Assembly (NCBI GenBank): GCA_963770505.1
Contig: CAVYPR010000006.1
Location: 682,001 to 746,000, forward strand
Length of the DNA: 64,000 nt
Direction: 5' to 3'
Source: CAVYPR01 sp963770505
GTDB lineage: Bacteria; Actinomycetota; Acidimicrobiia; Acidimicrobiales; RAAP-2
This document shows, piece after piece, positions 1 through 7,593 of the stretch; position 1 is the stretch's first letter, and every line of letters starts with the position of its first letter. The notes below the pieces were generated by a model. That model saw nothing but the letters and a program-made list of their open reading frames with translations, was not told the origin of the DNA and ran no database searches. The translations under genes and the position numbers were made by a program.

Positions 1-251
1 TTGCCGAGGCCGAGCTCGAGCCGGACGACATCCTGGTCACCGCCTACACCGACCCCAGCTGGACGCCGGTGTTCGTCGGGATCGCCGGACTGGTGACGGA
101 GGTGGGTGGTCTCATGACCCACGGTGCGGTCATCGCACGCGAGTACGGGTTGCCGGCCGTCGTGGGGGTGCAGCAGGCCACCCGGCTGATCCGAGACCGG
201 CAGCCGATCCGCCTCAACGGAACGGACGGGTACGTCGAGCTCCTGGCCTAG
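1..251 (+). CDS. PEP-utilising enzyme, C-terminal end (5' truncated)
   Basis: The reading frame is open from base 3 to a TAG stop at 249-251. The 82 visible residues match the swivelling phosphohistidine domain of PEP synthase, PPDK and rifampicin phosphotransferase-type enzymes: a stretch on controlled release, a TDPSWTPVF segment, then GGLMTHGAVIAREYGLPAVV. The histidine in GGLMTHG is the residue that would carry phosphate between the nucleotide and PEP/pyruvate sites. The N-terminal ATP-grasp and any other domain lie outside the window, so the substrate (pyruvate or an antibiotic) cannot be decided. The ATG at 69 is internal, not a start. Confidence 0.85.
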   Translation, partial: AEAELEPDDILVTAYTDPSWTPVFVGIAGLVTEVGGLMTHGAVIAREYGLPAVVGVQQATRLIRDRQPIRLNGTDGYVELLA

Positions 252-459
252 GAGATCCGGGGCGACCAGTGTGGGAGGGCCCGCGTCACTGGCCACTCGA
301 GGGGGGCGGGGCACATGGGCGGCCGGGTCGTCGCCGGGCGTCGCGCCCGTCGGGGCGAGGCGATCGGGACAGACGGTCCCAGCCGGCCCCCTGACGCCGA
401 CCGTTGTCACCCGTGCCCTCCTGCCCGACTCCTCGCCTACGCCCCGCCGGCCGCCGCCC

Positions 460-1266
460 ATGGCCCCCGACCGCGCTGCGCTCGTAGACCGCCTGGTCGA
501 GGGGATCGCCCTCCTCGCCGGAACCGAGGAGTGGCGGCGCCACCTCGACGTCCAGGCGCGCTTTACCACCTACAGCTTCGGCAACGTCATGCTTATCGCC
601 GCCCAGTGCCCGCAGGCGACGCGCGTGGCGGGCTTCCGTGCCTGGCAGCGGATGGGACGCGTCGTCCGCAGGGGCGAGAGGGCGATCTGGATCCTCGCCC
701 CGGTCGTCGACAGGACCAGGGGCGACGACGAGGAGCCGTCCCGACACGTGGTCCGGGGCTTCCGGCACGTCCCCGTCTTCGACGTCTCCCAGACCGAGGG
801 CGAGGACCTTCCCACCGTCTGCGCCCACCTCGACGGCGAGGATCCCCACGGCGCCTACGACGGGCTCGTGGCCGCCGCGGCTTCCCTCGGGTTCACGGTC
901 GAGGACGCCTCCCTGCCGGCCGGGGTGAACGGCGACTGTTCGCACGGACTGCGTCGCATCCGGGTGGAGGCGGCCAACCGGCCCGCCCAGCGCGTGAAGA
1001 CCCTGGTCCACGAGCTGGCGCACGCCATCCTCCACGCGGAGTTCTCCGACCGGCCCCTGGCCGAGCTCGAGGCCGAGTCGACCGCCTATGTCGTCTGCCA
1101 GGCCCTGGGCCTCGAGACCGGCGGGTACAGCTTCGGCTACGTGGCGACGTGGGCGGGCGGCAGCGATGCGGCCGTGGCCGGCATCCGGGCCTCGGGGGAG
1201 CGGATCCAGTCGGCGGCGGGCCGTGTGCTGGCCGCCCTGACCTCCTCGGAGAGTGCGGGCGCCTGA
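460..1266 (+). CDS. ArdC-like N-domain fused to ImmA/IrrE-type zinc protease domain
   Basis: 268 residues from ATG 460. The frame is open further upstream, but that part is low-complexity and unlike the family. Residues of about 1-100 (EWRRHLDVQARFTTYSFGN, then a W-Q-R-M-G segment and GERAIWILAP) resemble the ArdC N-terminal ssDNA-binding domain. HELAH at residues 184-188 followed by ELEAEST is a zincin active site, with two His ligands and a downstream Glu, as in ImmA/IrrE proteases. ArdC proteins are known as plasmid antirestriction factors, and ImmA/IrrE proteases cleave repressors. Chromosomal copies in actinobacteria have no established role. No phage or plasmid genes are nearby, so the target is unknown. 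Confidence 0.75.
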   Translation: MAPDRAALVDRLVEGIALLAGTEEWRRHLDVQARFTTYSFGNVMLIAAQCPQATRVAGFRAWQRMGRVVRRGERAIWILAPVVDRTRGDDEEPSRHVVRGFRHVPVFDVSQTEGEDLPTVCAHLDGEDPHGAYDGLVAAAASLGFTVEDASLPAGVNGDCSHGLRRIRVEAANRPAQRVKTLVHELAHAILHAEFSDRPLAELEAESTAYVVCQALGLETGGYSFGYVATWAGGSDAAVAGIRASGERIQSAAGRVLAALTSSESAGA

Positions 1267-1435
1267 CGCACGGGCGTGCCGGTGGCCGGCGACCTTGTTC
1301 GGACACCCGGCATCGGCGCATCGAGCAGGTGGCGCCAGCCGATGGGTCGCCCGTTGACCGGCCGCGTCAGGACCGCCGGAGGCTCGAGGCGGATCGTCGA
1401 CGTACCGCCGCCCGGGCTCGGCGGCCGGCCGGCGA

Positions 1436-1441
1436 TAGCCT
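1436..1441 (+). promoter_or_regulatory. Candidate -10 (TAGCCT) for the cupin gene
   Basis: TAGCCT lies 23 bases before the ATG at 1465, with a GAAGGAG Shine-Dalgarno (1452-1458) in between. It matches the TANNNT hexamers seen before many genes here. No convincing -35 is visible. Confidence 0.35.
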
Positions 1442-1464
1442 GGTGTCGGAACGAAGGAGTGGCG

Positions 1465-1893
1465 ATGGCCGACAGCGGCACGACCGCCAACCGGCGTCCG
1501 GTGATCCTGGGGCCAGGCGAAGGTCGGGCATATCCGATGGGAAGGATCTCGGCGGTCTTCAAGGCCGATGGAGCGGAGACCGACCACCGATACTCGATGT
1601 CGGAATGGTGGCTCGACCCGTACACCAAGGGTCCCGGCCCGCACTCGCACCCCGAGGACGACGTCTTCTACGTGCTGGCCGGCACCGTCAGCGTGCTGGT
1701 CGGCGCCGAATGGGTCGATGCGGGCCGCGGGTCGTTCGTCTTGATTCCCGGCGACATCGTCCACGACTTCGAGAACCGCGGGTCGGAGCGGGCCGGGCTG
1801 CTCAATGTCTCGGCCCCCGGCGATTTCGAGCAGCACATGGCCGGCATCGCCCGCTGGTTCGCCGAACATCCCCCCGGCGACGCGGGCGCCTGA
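1465..1893 (+). CDS. Small single-domain cupin protein
   Basis: 142 residues. ATG 1465 is chosen because GAAGGAG sits 6 bases before it; the longer open frame upstream has no cupin similarity. The cupin motif 1 pattern is clear (GPGPHSHPEDDVFYVLAG, with metal-binding His-x-His and Glu), followed by motif 2 (FVLIPGDIVHDFEN). The fold is a metal-dependent beta-barrel. Cupins of this size include dioxygenases, isomerases and storage or regulatory proteins, and nothing in the sequence picks the substrate. The gene stands alone, convergent with the RibD-like reductase. Cytoplasmic: no signal peptide. Confidence 0.8.
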   Translation: MADSGTTANRRPVILGPGEGRAYPMGRISAVFKADGAETDHRYSMSEWWLDPYTKGPGPHSHPEDDVFYVLAGTVSVLVGAEWVDAGRGSFVLIPGDIVHDFENRGSERAGLLNVSAPGDFEQHMAGIARWFAEHPPGDAGA

Positions 1894-2048
1894 GGGCGAG
1901 GGAAGCGGCCGCACCCAGGAAAGGGCGGCGGATCCCCGCGGACCCCAGGCGTCGTCGCCAGACGGCCCCTGGATCCGTTCGCACGATCGGCCCTGGCGGT
2001 CACGGTCTCGATGCGGACAGTGGACGACGGCGAAGCAGCCACGACGCC

Positions 2049-2063
2049 GGGGCCGTGGGCCCC
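2049..2063. terminator. Hairpin between convergent genes
   Basis: A perfect GGGGCC/GGCCCC stem with a three-base loop lies in the 214-base gap between two converging genes. There is no T-tract. It could serve either strand, but GC-rich chance hairpins are common here. Confidence 0.3.
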
Positions 2064-2107
2064 GCAGCGAGCGGCGGCCGCGCCCCGTCGGCGGCCGGCC
2101 GCGCCGC

Positions 2108-2719
2108 TCAGATCTCCGCGTACGACCCGTGCCGCACGGGTCCGTCCGGCACGCCGGTGTAAACCACCACGCCGGCACCGGTGGTCCTGGCGCCGGTCAG
2201 CCGCAGGGCCGCGCCGCGGCCGCCCCCTGTGAAGAGCCGCTTTCCCGAGCCCAGGAGGAGGGGGTAGACCAGCAGCCGGTACTCGTCGACGAGGTCGTGC
2301 TCGATGAGGGTGCGGGCTAGGTTCCCGCTGCCGTGCACCTGCAGCTCGCCGCCGGGGCGACGCTTGAGCTCGGCCACGCCGGCCGGGACGTCGCTGAGGA
2401 GCGACGAGTGCTCCCAGTCGAGCGCCGTCAGCGACCTCGAGGCCACGAATTTCGGCCGGCCGTTCAGCTTGGCGGCGATCGGGTTCGAGGGATCGGTGAC
2501 CTTGGGCCAGTAGGCGGCGAAGATCTCGTAGGTCCGGCGGCCGAGCAGGAAGGCGTCGGCCTCCTCGATCCAGCCGGCCATGGCCTCGCCGCACTCCTCG
2601 TCGCCGTGGGCGAAGGACCACCCCCCGTGGGCGAACCCGCCGTCGTTGTCCTCGTCGGGGCCCCCGGGCGCCTGCAACACCCCGTCGAGGGTCATGAACG
2701 AGTGCAGGGTGAGTCTCAT
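2108..2719 (-). CDS. RibD C-terminal / dihydrofolate reductase-like protein
   Basis: 203 residues from ATG 2719, preceded by a GGAGG Shine-Dalgarno; the upstream extension of the frame is unrelated. The protein opens MRLTLHSFMTLDGVLQAPGG, the typical start of actinobacterial RibD_C/DHFR-fold reductases. It continues with LLGRRTYEIFAAYWP and a nucleotide-binding segment (LQVHGSGNLARTLIEHDLVD), and ends with PLLLGSGKRLF. Members use NADPH on pyrimidine or pterin-like substrates, but most chromosomal stand-alone copies have no assigned substrate. It is probably not the folate-pathway DHFR. Transcribed away from the 69-residue unknown gene. Confidence 0.8.
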   Translation of the reverse strand: MRLTLHSFMTLDGVLQAPGGPDEDNDGGFAHGGWSFAHGDEECGEAMAGWIEEADAFLLGRRTYEIFAAYWPKVTDPSNPIAAKLNGRPKFVASRSLTALDWEHSSLLSDVPAGVAELKRRPGGELQVHGSGNLARTLIEHDLVDEYRLLVYPLLLGSGKRLFTGGGRGAALRLTGARTTGAGVVVYTGVPDGPVRHGSYAEI

Positions 2720-2912
2720 GGCAACGCCTCCGTGAAGTGCCCGGTCCCCCGTGCTAGCACCGCCTCGCCGTCTTGGCGACCACACGTTGCGTCGACGGGC
2801 TGCGCCGGCGCCGGACTCGGCGCCCTCGCGGGGTCCGGCCGTCTGGGCACCCCGACGCCGGCCGGCGAACGGCCAGGCCACCGGGGGCCGGGCAGGTCCC
2901 GGGCGGGGCCGG

Positions 2913-2918
2913 TAGTCT
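2913..2918 (+). promoter_or_regulatory. Candidate -10 (TAGTCT) for the 69-residue protein
   Basis: TAGTCT lies 47 bases before the GTG at 2966 in a 246-base divergent gap. It resembles the other TANNNT hexamers of this window. No clear -35 is seen. Confidence 0.35.
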
Positions 2919-2965
2919 CGGGTGTGTCAGTCCGCGAGGAGCGGGCCGGAGACGGGAGGTCAGAC

Positions 2966-3175
2966 GTGTCCCAGGTGCTTGACGACCACTTCCTCTTGAA
3001 GTACCGCGAGCTGCTCGACGCCGAGGACGCGGCGTTCGACGAGCTGGAGCACGCGTGCGAGGAGGGGGACCGGCTCCACTTCGACCGGGAGCTGGCCGTC
3101 TGGCAGGACGCCCTGGCCCGCAAGGCGACCTTCCTGGCCCACGCCGGCATCGAGATCGGCCAGCCCGTCTCCTAG
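2966..3175 (+). CDS. Small acidic helical protein, function unknown
   Basis: 69 residues from GTG 2966, chosen because GGGAGG (2954-2959) sits 6 bases upstream. The product is rich in Glu, Asp, Leu and Ala with no Cys or membrane segment (start SQVLDDHFLLKYRELLDAED), and should be almost wholly alpha-helical. I recognise no family. It is convergent with mdh, separated by a 19-base gap that holds a hairpin. The real Shine-Dalgarno and codon usage like its neighbours support it as a gene rather than a chance frame. Confidence 0.6.
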   Translation: MSQVLDDHFLLKYRELLDAEDAAFDELEHACEEGDRLHFDRELAVWQDALARKATFLAHAGIEIGQPVS

Positions 3176-3178
3176 CAC

Positions 3179-3193
3179 CCCGCCGCCGGCGGG
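3179..3193. terminator. Bidirectional hairpin between the small gene and mdh
   Basis: CCCGCC/GGCGGG with a three-base loop fills the 19-base space between the stop of the small plus-strand gene and the stop of mdh. Its position suits a shared terminator. There is no T-tract. Confidence 0.45.
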
Positions 3194-3194
3194 T

Positions 3195-4193
3195 TCAGCC
3201 GAGGAGGCCCAGGGCCTCCACCTCGGCCCGCTCGGCCAACAGCTCCTCGGTGGTGAGCCGCACCCGCTCGGCGGCGAAGGCGTCGTGCTCGACGCCCTCG
3301 ACCACCGACCACCCCCCGTGGCCGTCGGCGCGGACCGGGAAGCCGAACTGCAGCCCCTCGGGCGCCCCGTACTGGCCCGAGCTGGCCACGGCCACCGAGA
3401 CGCAGTCGCCGTCGGGGGTGGGGGTGCGCAGGCCGGCCACCGTGTCGATGGCCGCGTTGGCGGCCGAGGCGGCCGAGGAGGCCCCGCGGGCCTCGATCAC
3501 CGCCGCCCCGCGCTTCTGCACCGTGGTCAAGAACTCGCCCTCGAGCCACCCCCGGTCGGCGATGACCTCGGGGACGGGCCGGCCGGCGATGCGGGCCGAG
3601 CCGAAGTCGGGGAACTGGGTGGCCGAGTGGTTGCCCCAGATGGCCAGGTTGGTGACCTCGGAGACCGGCACCCCGGCCCGCTTGGCCAGCTGGCTCTCGG
3701 CCCGGTTCTGGTCGAGGCGGGTCATGGCGAACCAGCGGTCGGCGGGGACCTCGGGGGCGTTGGACCGGGCGATGAGGCAGTTGGTGTTGCACGGGTTCCC
3801 CACCACCAGCACCCGCACGTCGGAGGAGGCATGGGCGGCGATGGCCTGTCCCTGGGGCTTGAAGATCCCGCCGTTCACCCCGAGGAGGTCGCCCCGCTCC
3901 ATCCCCGCCTTGCGGGGCACCGAGCCCACCAGCAGCGCCCACGAGGTCCCGTCGAAGGCGGTCTTGAGGTCCGAGGTCGCCTCGATCCCGGCCAGGAGGG
4001 GGAAGGCGCAGTCGTCGAGCTCCATGACGACGCCCTCGAGGGCCCGCAGGGCCGGCTCGATCTCGAGCAGGCGCAGCACCACCGGCTGGTCGGGGCCGAG
4101 GAGCTGCCCCGAGGCGATCCGGAACAGGAGCGAGTAGCCGATCTGCCCGGCGGCGCCGGTGACCGTCACATGGAGGGGGGGGTCGGTTGCCAT
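3195..4193 (-). CDS. mdh: Malate dehydrogenase (NAD-dependent)
   Basis: 332 residues; oxidises malate to oxaloacetate in the TCA cycle. ATG 4193 is fixed by a -10 box 7 bases upstream. The NAD-binding loop GAAGQIG is at residues 13-19. The mobile-loop arginine is in VPRKAGMERGDLL, the substrate Asp/Arg pair in RLDQNRAES, and the catalytic histidine in WGNHSATQ. Length and motifs match the cytosolic-type bacterial and actinobacterial Mdh (about 329 residues). It lies just downstream of icd but has its own leaderless-type promoter in the 38-base gap, so the two TCA genes can be expressed separately or together. Confidence 0.97.
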   Translation of the reverse strand: MATDPPLHVTVTGAAGQIGYSLLFRIASGQLLGPDQPVVLRLLEIEPALRALEGVVMELDDCAFPLLAGIEATSDLKTAFDGTSWALLVGSVPRKAGMERGDLLGVNGGIFKPQGQAIAAHASSDVRVLVVGNPCNTNCLIARSNAPEVPADRWFAMTRLDQNRAESQLAKRAGVPVSEVTNLAIWGNHSATQFPDFGSARIAGRPVPEVIADRGWLEGEFLTTVQKRGAAVIEARGASSAASAANAAIDTVAGLRTPTPDGDCVSVAVASSGQYGAPEGLQFGFPVRADGHGGWSVVEGVEHDAFAAERVRLTTEELLAERAEVEALGLLG

Positions 4194-4200
4194 GGCCGCC

Positions 4201-4206
4201 ACGTTA
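4201..4206 (-). promoter_or_regulatory. -10 box (TAACGT) for leaderless mdh
   Basis: On the minus strand TAACGT is followed by seven bases and then the mdh ATG. That spacing puts the transcription start on or next to the A of ATG. No Shine-Dalgarno is present. A weak TTCGAC lies 19 bases upstream. Confidence 0.6.
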
Positions 4207-4231
4207 CGCGGGCCGGGCCGGCGCGGTCGAA

Positions 4232-5428
4232 CTACAGGCGGTCCACCACGGCCTGGGCGAACTCCGAGCACTTGACCTCGGTGGCCCCCTCCATCTGGCG
4301 GGCGAAGTCGTAGGTGACGACCTTGTCGGCGATGGTGGCCTCCAGGGCGCGAACGATGTCGTCGGCCGCGGCCTGCCAGCCGAGGTGCTCGAACATGAGC
4401 ACCCCCGAGAGGAGCACCGAGCCTGGGTTGACCTTGTCCTGGCCGGCGTACTTGGGCGCCGTGCCGTGGGTGGCCTCGAAGATCCCGTGTCCGGTCACGT
4501 AGTTGATGTTGGCCCCCGGGGCGATGCCGATCCCCCCGACCTGCGCGGCCAGGGCGTCGGAGAGGTAGTCGCCGTTCAGGTTGGTGGTGGCGATGACGTC
4601 GAAGTCGCCGGGCCGGGTGAGCACCTGCTGGAGGGTGATGTCGGCGATGTTGTCCTTCACCAGCAGCTTGTCGCCGGGCTTGCCGTCGCAGTCGTCCCAG
4701 CCCACGGCGACGTCGGCGAACTCCTCCCTCACCAGGTCGTACCCCCACTGGCGGAAGGCGCCCTCGGTGAACTTCTGGATGTTGCCCTTGTGGACGAGGG
4801 TGACCGAGGCCCGGCCGTGGTCGAGGGCGTAGCGGATGGCCGCCCGGATGAGGCGCTTGGACCCGGTCACCGAGATCGGCTTGATCCCCACCCCTGAGTC
4901 GGGTCGGATCTCCCAGCCGAGCTGGTCGTGGAGGGTGGCGATGAGCTGTTTGGCCTCGGCGGTGCCCTCCTGGACCTCGAGGCCGGCGTAGATGTCCTCG
5001 GTGTTCTCCCGGAAGATCACCATGTCGACCAGGTCGGGGCGCTTGACCGGCGAGGGGACGCCGGTGAACCAGCGCACCGGGCGCAGGCAGACATAGAGGT
5101 CGAGGATCTGCCGCAGGGCCACGTTGAGCGAACGGAACCCGCCGCCGACCGGCGTGGTCAGCGGCCCCTTGATGCCGATCAGGTACTCACGGAAGGTGGT
5201 CACGGTCTGCTCGGGGAGCCAGTCCCCGGTCTCGTGGAAGGCCTTCTCGCCGGCCAGCACCTCCAGCCACTCGATGCGCTGGCCGTGGCGGGCCGCCGCC
5301 GCGTCGAGGACCAGCTTGGCCGCCGGCCAGATGTCCACCCCGGTGCCGTCGCCCTCGATGAAGGGGATGATCGGTTCTTCGGGGACCTGCAGCACCCCGT
5401 CGGGGCCCATGATGATCTTCTCTGCCAT
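4232..5428 (-). CDS. icd: Isocitrate dehydrogenase (NADP, homodimeric type)
   Basis: 398 residues; converts isocitrate to 2-oxoglutarate and CO2 with NADP. It is the E. coli-like dimeric form, not the large monomeric type found in many actinobacteria. Visible motifs: IEGDGTGVDIWPA, the substrate loop RSLNVALRQ (Ser100, equivalent to the phosphorylatable Ser113 of E. coli), CLRPVRWFTGVPSPVK, FRENTEDIYAGLE, the catalytic Lys/Asp region, and NADP-site THGTAPKYAGQ. ATG 5428 follows a -10 box by six bases. No AceK kinase is seen in the window. Confidence 0.97.
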   Translation of the reverse strand: MAEKIIMGPDGVLQVPEEPIIPFIEGDGTGVDIWPAAKLVLDAAAARHGQRIEWLEVLAGEKAFHETGDWLPEQTVTTFREYLIGIKGPLTTPVGGGFRSLNVALRQILDLYVCLRPVRWFTGVPSPVKRPDLVDMVIFRENTEDIYAGLEVQEGTAEAKQLIATLHDQLGWEIRPDSGVGIKPISVTGSKRLIRAAIRYALDHGRASVTLVHKGNIQKFTEGAFRQWGYDLVREEFADVAVGWDDCDGKPGDKLLVKDNIADITLQQVLTRPGDFDVIATTNLNGDYLSDALAAQVGGIGIAPGANINYVTGHGIFEATHGTAPKYAGQDKVNPGSVLLSGVLMFEHLGWQAAADDIVRALEATIADKVVTYDFARQMEGATEVKCSEFAQAVVDRL

Positions 5429-5434
5429 GCCCCG

Positions 5435-5440
5435 AGCCTA
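5435..5440 (-). promoter_or_regulatory. -10 box (TAGGCT) for leaderless icd
   Basis: TAGGCT on the minus strand is followed by six bases and the icd ATG, the spacing expected of a leaderless transcript. A TTGGGG lies 19 bases upstream, inside the terminator hairpin of metF. Confidence 0.6.
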
Positions 5441-5455
5441 CGGCCCACCCCTGGT

Positions 5456-5475
5456 CCCGCCCCAATCGGGGCGGG
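5456..5475 (-). terminator. Terminator hairpin after metF
   Basis: A perfect 8-bp stem CCCGCCCC/GGGGCGGG with a four-base loop begins 5 bases after the metF stop and ends just before the icd promoter. There is no T-tract, as is usual for GC-rich actinobacterial terminators. Confidence 0.6.
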
Positions 5476-5480
5476 CGCGC

Positions 5481-6359
5481 TCAGCCGGCGGCGCTCAGCT
5501 CGGGGGCGAGCCCCAGGGCACCGTAGATCTCGCGGGTCGCGCTGGAGCGGTTCAGCGTGTAGAAGTGCAGCCCCGGCGCGCCCGCCTCGAGGAGCTCCCG
5601 GCAGAGCTCGGTGGCCATCTCCACCCCGGCCCGGCGCACCGCCTCCTTGCCCCCGGCCCGGTCGGCCGCCTCCAGCCGGGCGACGGCCCAGGGCGGCACC
5701 GGCGCCCCCATCGAGGCCATCCTGGGCACCGAGGACAGCGAAGTCACCGGCATGATGCCGGGCAGCACCGGCTTGGCCATGCCCCGCTCGGCCAGGTCGG
5801 CCAGGAGCGAGCGGTACTCGGCGGCCTCGAAGAAGAACTGGGTGACGGCGAAGTCGGCCAGGGCCAGCTTCTCGGCCAGCCGGTCCCGGTCAGCCACCAG
5901 GTCCGGCGAGGAGGGGTGGCCGGCCGGGTGGGCGGCCACCCCGACGGAGAACCCCCCCACCGCCCGGGCCAGCTCCACCAGCTCGAGCGCGTGGGCCAGC
6001 TCGCCCGGGCCCTCCGACGGGTCGTCCGGGGGGTCCCCCCCCAGGGCCATGAGGTTCTCCACCCCCGCCTTGCGGTAGGAGACGAGGATGTCGGCCAGCT
6101 CGAGCCGGCTGTGGGCCACGCAGATCAGGTGGGCCATGGGGTTGAGCGAGGTGGTGTGGAGCATCCCGGTCACCAGGTCGAAGGTGCGCTGGCGGGAGGC
6201 CCGGCCGCCGCGGTAGGTGACCGAGACGAACGACGGCCGCAGCGGCTCGAGGTCGCGCAAGGTGGCGGCCAGGGTGGCCAGCTCGCCGTCGGACTTGGGC
6301 GGGAAGAACTCGAAGGAGTAGGTCGGACCGGCCGACAAGAGGTCGGCGATGCGCGTCAC
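5481..6359 (-). CDS. metF: 5,10-methylenetetrahydrofolate reductase
   Basis: 292 residues; FAD enzyme that makes 5-methyl-THF for methionine synthesis. The start is GTG 6359 (protein begins TRIADLLSAG after the initiator), set by a -10 box 8 bases upstream. YSFEFFPPKSDGE holds the conserved active-site Glu; SVTYRGGR, HLICVAHSR, ALGGDPPD and GIMPVTS are the usual FAD/folate-binding strands of the TIM barrel. It follows folD and the small cupin, so the cluster covers consecutive one-carbon steps: FolD makes methylene-THF and MetF reduces it. A terminator hairpin closes the unit. Confidence 0.96.
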   Translation of the reverse strand: MTRIADLLSAGPTYSFEFFPPKSDGELATLAATLRDLEPLRPSFVSVTYRGGRASRQRTFDLVTGMLHTTSLNPMAHLICVAHSRLELADILVSYRKAGVENLMALGGDPPDDPSEGPGELAHALELVELARAVGGFSVGVAAHPAGHPSSPDLVADRDRLAEKLALADFAVTQFFFEAAEYRSLLADLAERGMAKPVLPGIMPVTSLSSVPRMASMGAPVPPWAVARLEAADRAGGKEAVRRAGVEMATELCRELLEAGAPGLHFYTLNRSSATREIYGALGLAPELSAAG

Positions 6360-6367
6360 GCCCGCAG

Positions 6368-6373
6368 ATCGTA
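6368..6373 (-). promoter_or_regulatory. -10 box (TACGAT) for metF
   Basis: TACGAT on the minus strand lies 8 bases before the metF GTG, inside the 17-base gap after the cupin gene. It implies a separate, nearly leaderless metF transcript. Confidence 0.5.
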
Positions 6374-6376
6374 CCC

Positions 6377-6733
6377 TCAGCCGCCGGCGGCCCGGCCGAA
6401 GTCGTCCTCCAGGCGCACGATGTCGTCCTCGCCGAAGTAGTCGCCCCGCTGCACCTCGATGAAAACGAGGTCGGCGTCGCCCACGCTCTCGATCCGGTGC
6501 GCCGCGCCGACGGGGACCTCGGCCGAGTCGCCCGGGCCCACCTCGCGGGCCTCGCCGTCGACGGTCACCCGGCCCCGTCCCGAGACCACGAACCAGTGCT
6601 CGGCGCGCCGGGCGTGGCGCTGGTAGCTGAGCCGCTTGCCGGGGCGCACCACGATCCGCTTCACCTTGTGGCCGTCGGCGTCGTCGAGCACCGTGTAGGT
6701 GCCCCAGGGCCGCTCGTCGTGCTCGGCGCTCAC
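6377..6733 (-). CDS. Cupin, phosphomannose isomerase type II-like
   Basis: 118 residues from GTG 6733, which overlaps the folD stop as GTGA. The opening RPWGTYTVLDD and the body HKVKRIVVRPGKRLSYQRH, EHWFVVSGRGRVTVDG and VPVGAAHRIES match the C-terminal cupin domain of bacterial mannose-6-phosphate isomerase / GDP-mannose pyrophosphorylase. Here the cupin stands alone without a nucleotidyltransferase. It is a likely metal-binding sugar-phosphate isomerase-type domain. The role in the folD-metF cluster is unclear; co-transcription with folD is indicated by the overlap. Confidence 0.75.
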   Translation of the reverse strand: MSAEHDERPWGTYTVLDDADGHKVKRIVVRPGKRLSYQRHARRAEHWFVVSGRGRVTVDGEAREVGPGDSAEVPVGAAHRIESVGDADLVFIEVQRGDYFGEDDIVRLEDDFGRAAGG

Positions 6734-7584
6734 GCCAAGCGCTCCGCGGCACGCACCGTGTTGCGCAGCAGCATGGCCCGGGTCATGGGGCCGACGCCGC
6801 CGATGCGCGGCGTCATCCACCCGGCCACCTCGGCCACCGCCTCGTCCACGTCGGAGAGGAGCCGGCGCCCCTCCCAGCTCGTCCCGGCCCCCACGACGGC
6901 GGCCCCGGGCTTCACCATCTCGGCCGTCAGCAGCCCGGCCCGGCCCGCCGCGGCCACCACCACGTCGCCCTGCCGCACGATGGCGCCCATGTCGTCCACC
7001 CCGGTGTGGACGACGGAGACCGCGGCGTTGCAGCCCCGGCGCTTGGAGGAGAGGAGCACGGCCAGCGGGCGGCCGATGGTGAGCCCCCGGCCGATGATGA
7101 CGACATGGCGGCCCTCCACCGGGACGGCGTGCGCGTGGAGGAGCTCGACGATGCCGGCCGGGGTGCAGGGCAGCGGTCCCGGCCGTCCCATCATGAGCTT
7201 GCCCAGGTTGACCGGGTGGAGGCCGTCGACGTCCTTGGTCGGGTCGACGGCGAGCAGCACCCGCTCCTCATCGAGCCCGCCGGGCAGGGGCAGCTGCACC
7301 AGGTAGGCGTGGACGGAGGGGTCGTCGTTGAAGCGACGCACCGCCGACTCCACGTCCCCCTGGGTCGCCGTCGCCGGGAGGTGCTGGTTGAACGAGGCGA
7401 TGCCCACCTCCCGGCAGTCATCGTGCTTCATGGCCACGTAGCGGGCGCTGGGCCCGTCGTCGCCCACCAGGATGGTCCCCAGCCCCACCCGGACCCCCTC
7501 GTCGTTGAGGAGGGAGACCCGCTCGGCCACCTCGGCCCGGATGCGGGCGGCCAGGACCTCGCCGTCAAGGAGCACTGCGGTCAC
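6730..7584 (-). CDS. folD: Methylenetetrahydrofolate dehydrogenase / cyclohydrolase
   Basis: 284 residues; interconverts methylene-, methenyl- and 10-formyl-THF. Motifs: SARYVAMKHDDC (the YxxxK catalytic Lys), VQLPLPGGLDE (Gln of the active site), KDVDGLHPVNLGKL, and the NADP loop VIIGRGLTIGRPLA. The late segment is unusual: the common GDVDF is LSDVDEAV here and the PVPGGVGPMT signature reads PRIGGVGPMT, so cofactor contacts may differ. GTG 7584 has a GAGG-type Shine-Dalgarno and lies 9 bases after the purH stop. 10-formyl-THF made here feeds PurN and PurH encoded just upstream. Confidence 0.95.
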   Translation of the reverse strand: MTAVLLDGEVLAARIRAEVAERVSLLNDEGVRVGLGTILVGDDGPSARYVAMKHDDCREVGIASFNQHLPATATQGDVESAVRRFNDDPSVHAYLVQLPLPGGLDEERVLLAVDPTKDVDGLHPVNLGKLMMGRPGPLPCTPAGIVELLHAHAVPVEGRHVVIIGRGLTIGRPLAVLLSSKRRGCNAAVSVVHTGVDDMGAIVRQGDVVVAAAGRAGLLTAEMVKPGAAVVGAGTSWEGRRLLSDVDEAVAEVAGWMTPRIGGVGPMTRAMLLRNTVRAAERLA

Positions 7585-7593
7585 GGGGCCACC

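Noticed and set aside
460..1266. ArdC-like gene as a sign of an integrated plasmid
   Set aside because: No relaxase, integrase, att-like repeat or composition change nearby; related chromosomal copies are common.
286..2178. A 630-codon minus-strand open frame under the ArdC-like and cupin genes
   Set aside because: No motif, biased residue content, and the plus-strand genes in the same place carry clear family signatures.
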